The translations under genes were made by a program, and so were the position numbers. Below are positions 61,774 through 64,000 of a stretch of DNA of 64,000 nt, in pieces. The stretch covers positions 245,328 through 309,327 of the forward strand of contig JBHIYN010000007.1 of the NCBI GenBank assembly GCA_041984235.1, read 5' to 3'. Below the pieces are notes generated by a model. The model ran no database searches, was not told the DNA's origin, and saw nothing but the letters and a program-made list of their open reading frames with translations. Every line of letters begins with the position of its first letter. Position 1 is the first letter of the stretch. This DNA comes from JBHIYN01 sp041984235. Its GTDB lineage: Bacteria > Pseudomonadota > Gammaproteobacteria > Ga0077536.

Positions 61774-63561
61774 TCAGCTTTGTGGCGGCAGGAAATTGAT
61801 GACGACGTCGCCCGGCTCCGGCTTGTAACGTTCGAAGTCGAAGACCAGCCCGCCGCTGCTGCGCACGATGAGCGCGGCGAACAGCCCGTCGTCGATGTTG
61901 GCGCGGTATTTCTCGAAGTCGAACTCCTCGGTGAGACGCGTCTTCTGGAAGCGCCAGCCCTCGAAGTAGCGCTGCAGCAGCGTTTCGTACAGCGCGTCGC
62001 CGCTGAACACGCGCTGGCCGCGCAGGGTCATCGCCAGCCCCTTCTTCTCGTCGGCCTCGGCGCGTGGCATGGGTAGCTGGAACACCGCGCTGCGGTTGAA
62101 CTCGTTGGAGAAATGCGTGCACACCAGCGCGTTGTAGGCATCGTTGTCGGTTGCCGCGAACACGTAGCCGCTGGCCGAGAAATCGAACTGCTCGTCGGCC
62201 GATTCCGACACCACCTGGCCGAAATGGATGTTGATGCCGGCCAGGCGCGCCGGTCGCAGGCGATGCCAGGACGCATCGACCACCACCACCGGAACCTCGA
62301 GCTCGTGCAGCTTGCCGGCGAGGTCGATCGACCACGGCGAAGCGCCCACCACGATGAGTCCGTCGGAGCGTTTCGAGGCGAGCTCCAGGCGGCGGGCTAC
62401 CCAGCCGATGGAAAAGCCGTGCAGCACCACCGTGGCAACGATGAGGGCGAACACCAGCGGCAGGATCTTCTGCGCTTCCGGGTATCCGGCTTCGACCATG
62501 CGCACCGAGAAGGCGCCCGCGACGGCGGCCGCGACGATGCCGCGCGGTGCGATCCAGCCGACCAGCACACGCTCCTGCCAGCTCATCTGCGAGCCGATGG
62601 TGCCGATGAAGACGGCCAGTGGTCGCACCACGAAGATGACCGTGGCGAGGAGCGCGATGCCGTGCCAGTCGAGCTGGCGCAACAGGGCCGGGTCGAGGTC
62701 CGCGGTCAGTACGATGAACAACGCCGAGACCAGCGCAATCGTGATCGCCTCCTTGAAGCGCCTGAGCTCGTGGATGCTCGGCAGGTTGGCATTGCCGAGA
62801 GCAACCCCGAACGCGGTCACCGTCAGCAGCCCGGCCTCGTCCAGCATCATGTTGCCGAGGGCATAGGTCGCAAGCACGGCGGACAGCATGGCGGGCCCCT
62901 TGAGGAACTCCGGGACCAGGCCGTTGCGGTAGGCATGGCCCAGCCAGCGCCCGGCGAACCAGCCCAGCGCGCCGGCCGCGCTCAGGGTGATCAGCACTGA
63001 GGCGGCGAGCTCGAAGCCGCGACGGTCGCCGTCGACCAGGGCGAAATACTGGAACACCACGACCGCCAGCACCGCGCCCAGCGGGTCGTTGACGATGCCT
63101 TCCCATTTCAGCAGCGACGCCGGCTTGACCCGCAGGCGTGCCTGGCGCAGCAGCGGCAGGATCACCGTCGGCCCGGTGACGACGATGATGGCACCGAACT
63201 CGATGGCGACCGGCCACGGCAGGCGGCCGACGTAATGCGCGGCCAGCGCGCCGGCCACGAAGCTCAGCGGCAGTCCCAGCGTGACCAGCCGCCGCACGCC
63301 GCTGCCGGCGCGGCTGAGCTCGTGGAAGCGTAGGTTGAGTCCCCCCTCGAAGAGGATGATCGCGACCGCGAGCTGCACGAACGGCTCGAGCAGGCTGCCG
63401 AAGGCGTCGTGCGGCACCACCAGCCCGGTCGCAGGGCCGACCACGAAACCGGCGACCGTCAGCAGCACGATGGCCGGGATGCGAAAGCGCCAGGCGGCCC
63501 ACTGCACGACGATGCCGACGGCGGCGATCAGGGCGACGACATTGGCCAGGTGTGCATGCAT
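61774..63561 (-). CDS. CPA1-type Na+/H+ antiporter with TrkA-N domain
   Basis: The protein has 595 residues. About twelve membrane helices (1-400) include the family LFEGGLNL and TGPTVILPLL and NDPLGAVLA motifs; the C-terminal 190 contain a Rossmann RCK/TrkA-N domain (GLIVVGASPWSIDLA) likely sensing nucleotides. ATG at 63561 starts the first helix. It is divergent from pstS-like, with a 176-bp spacer. Confidence 0.88.
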   Translation of the reverse strand: MHAHLANVVALIAAVGIVVQWAAWRFRIPAIVLLTVAGFVVGPATGLVVPHDAFGSLLEPFVQLAVAIILFEGGLNLRFHELSRAGSGVRRLVTLGLPLSFVAGALAAHYVGRLPWPVAIEFGAIIVVTGPTVILPLLRQARLRVKPASLLKWEGIVNDPLGAVLAVVVFQYFALVDGDRRGFELAASVLITLSAAGALGWFAGRWLGHAYRNGLVPEFLKGPAMLSAVLATYALGNMMLDEAGLLTVTAFGVALGNANLPSIHELRRFKEAITIALVSALFIVLTADLDPALLRQLDWHGIALLATVIFVVRPLAVFIGTIGSQMSWQERVLVGWIAPRGIVAAAVAGAFSVRMVEAGYPEAQKILPLVFALIVATVVLHGFSIGWVARRLELASKRSDGLIVVGASPWSIDLAGKLHELEVPVVVVDASWHRLRPARLAGINIHFGQVVSESADEQFDFSASGYVFAATDNDAYNALVCTHFSNEFNRSAVFQLPMPRAEADEKKGLAMTLRGQRVFSGDALYETLLQRYFEGWRFQKTRLTEEFDFEKYRANIDDGLFAALIVRSSGGLVFDFERYKPEPGDVVINFLPPQS

Positions 63562-63647
63562 GACGGTAGCCGCGGGATGAGAAACGACGACGGTGCGCGA
63601 AGCCGCCCGCGCATCATACGCGAAGCCGGGTGCCCGCCCCTCGGGGG

Positions 63648-63681
63648 TTGTCACGAAACCGTTATGTCCCTGCAACATAAT
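63648..63681 (+). promoter_or_regulatory. Pho box and -10 for the PstS-like gene
   Basis: TTGTCACGAAACCGTTAT (63648-63665) matches the PhoB box of two direct 7-bp repeats with a 4-bp spacer at most conserved positions. CATAAT (63676-63681) follows after 10 bp, the usual distance for PhoB-activated promoters that lack a -35 box. Confidence 0.65.
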
Positions 63682-63737
63682 GCGGCGCGAGCCGCCACCC
63701 GCGGTCGGTTCGCCAACCCTACAAGGAGTCAACACCG

Positions 63738-64000
63738 ATGAAACGAAGCCTGTACGCCCTCGCGCTGGCCGCCCTGCTGGGTGCGGGCGCGGCGCCCGCC
63801 CTCGACGTCGACAGCGGCATTCCCGCCTACGAGAAGACCAGCGGCGTGTCCGGCAATCTCAATTCCGTCGGCTCCGACACCCTCGCCAACCTCATGACCC
63901 TGTGGGCCGAGGCCTTCAAGCGCTTCTATCCCAACGTCAACATCCAGATCCAGGCTGCCGGCTCCTCCACCGCCCCGCCCGCGCTCACCGAGGGCACCTC
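63738..64000 (+). CDS. pstS: Phosphate ABC transporter substrate-binding protein PstS-like, N-terminal part
   Basis: The first 87 residues are visible; the gene continues off the right edge. A signal peptide (about 1-21) is followed by the phosphate-binding fold start: SVGSDTLANLMTLWAEAFKR and QAAGSSTAPPAL, where SDTL and SSTAP are the phosphate loop signatures of this PstS class. AAGGAG lies 10 bp before the ATG. A Pho box upstream supports phosphate control. Confidence 0.88.
   Translation, partial: MKRSLYALALAALLGAGAAPALDVDSGIPAYEKTSGVSGNLNSVGSDTLANLMTLWAEAFKRFYPNVNIQIQAAGSSTAPPALTEGT

Overview
The window is a high-GC bacterial chromosome segment, almost certainly from a gammaproteobacterium. 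The evidence is conserved gene order: crp beside an OsmC-family gene; ygfB-pepP-ubiH-ubiI-type divergent from zapA followed by 6S RNA; TPR lipoprotein-lolB-ispE-tRNA-Gln-prs-rplY-pth-ychF divergent from hemA-prfA-prmC-moeB (a Pseudomonas-like arrangement); and engB, cytochrome c4, dsbA and a GGDEF gene. The compact tkt-gap-pgk-pyk cluster, cytochrome c4 and strong GC bias fit a Chromatiales or Ectothiorhodospiraceae-like lineage, but genus cannot be read from the sequence.

Layout. 1-906: the start of a type I restriction subunit (hsdR) and a tRNA-Met whose 3' end is repeated in two tandem 168-bp units plus a decayed third. 1.07-10.1 kb: thioesterase, crp, OsmC protein, PAS/degenerate-GGDEF protein, ABC ATPase, a prepilin with a sigma-54 promoter, a class III adenylate cyclase, a TPR protein with an ABC-2 type permease, and a membrane sensor histidine kinase. 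10.1-24.4 kb: a MSHA-type type IV pilus cluster on the minus strand (minor pilins, K-, J-, I-, G-, E-, N-, L- and M-like proteins) headed by a sigma-54 response regulator, with metF upstream. 25.6-32.2 kb: tkt-gap-pgk-pyk and a short-chain dehydrogenase. 32.2-38.8 kb: purC, two ubiquinone hydroxylases, pepP, ygfB, zapA and 6S RNA, then an intergenic repeat region. 38.8-50.7 kb: translation, nucleotide, isoprenoid, lipoprotein and haem genes ending with bfd/bfr. 50.8-64 kb: lemA with a GIDE/EF-hand protein, oligopeptidase A, xthA, rpmE, M48 protease, engB, cytochrome c4, dsbA, a diguanylate cyclase, a Na+/H+ antiporter, and the start of a PstS-like gene behind a Pho box.

How it fits together. 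The most coherent accessory system is the pilus. A histidine kinase (8.4 kb) and sigma-54 response regulator (22.9 kb) bracket the assembly genes, and a near-perfect sigma-54 promoter lies 42 bp upstream of the separate prepilin gene at 4.5-5.2 kb. This suggests a dedicated two-component circuit controlling the major pilin. The assembly ATPase keeps the N-terminal c-di-GMP-binding MshEN motif, and the same neighbourhood encodes a degenerate GGDEF protein, a cyclase with a reduced sensor region, and a Crp whose adenine-contact residues are changed. The rest of the window is mostly conserved housekeeping DNA. No CRISPR array, insertion sequence or prophage gene was seen.
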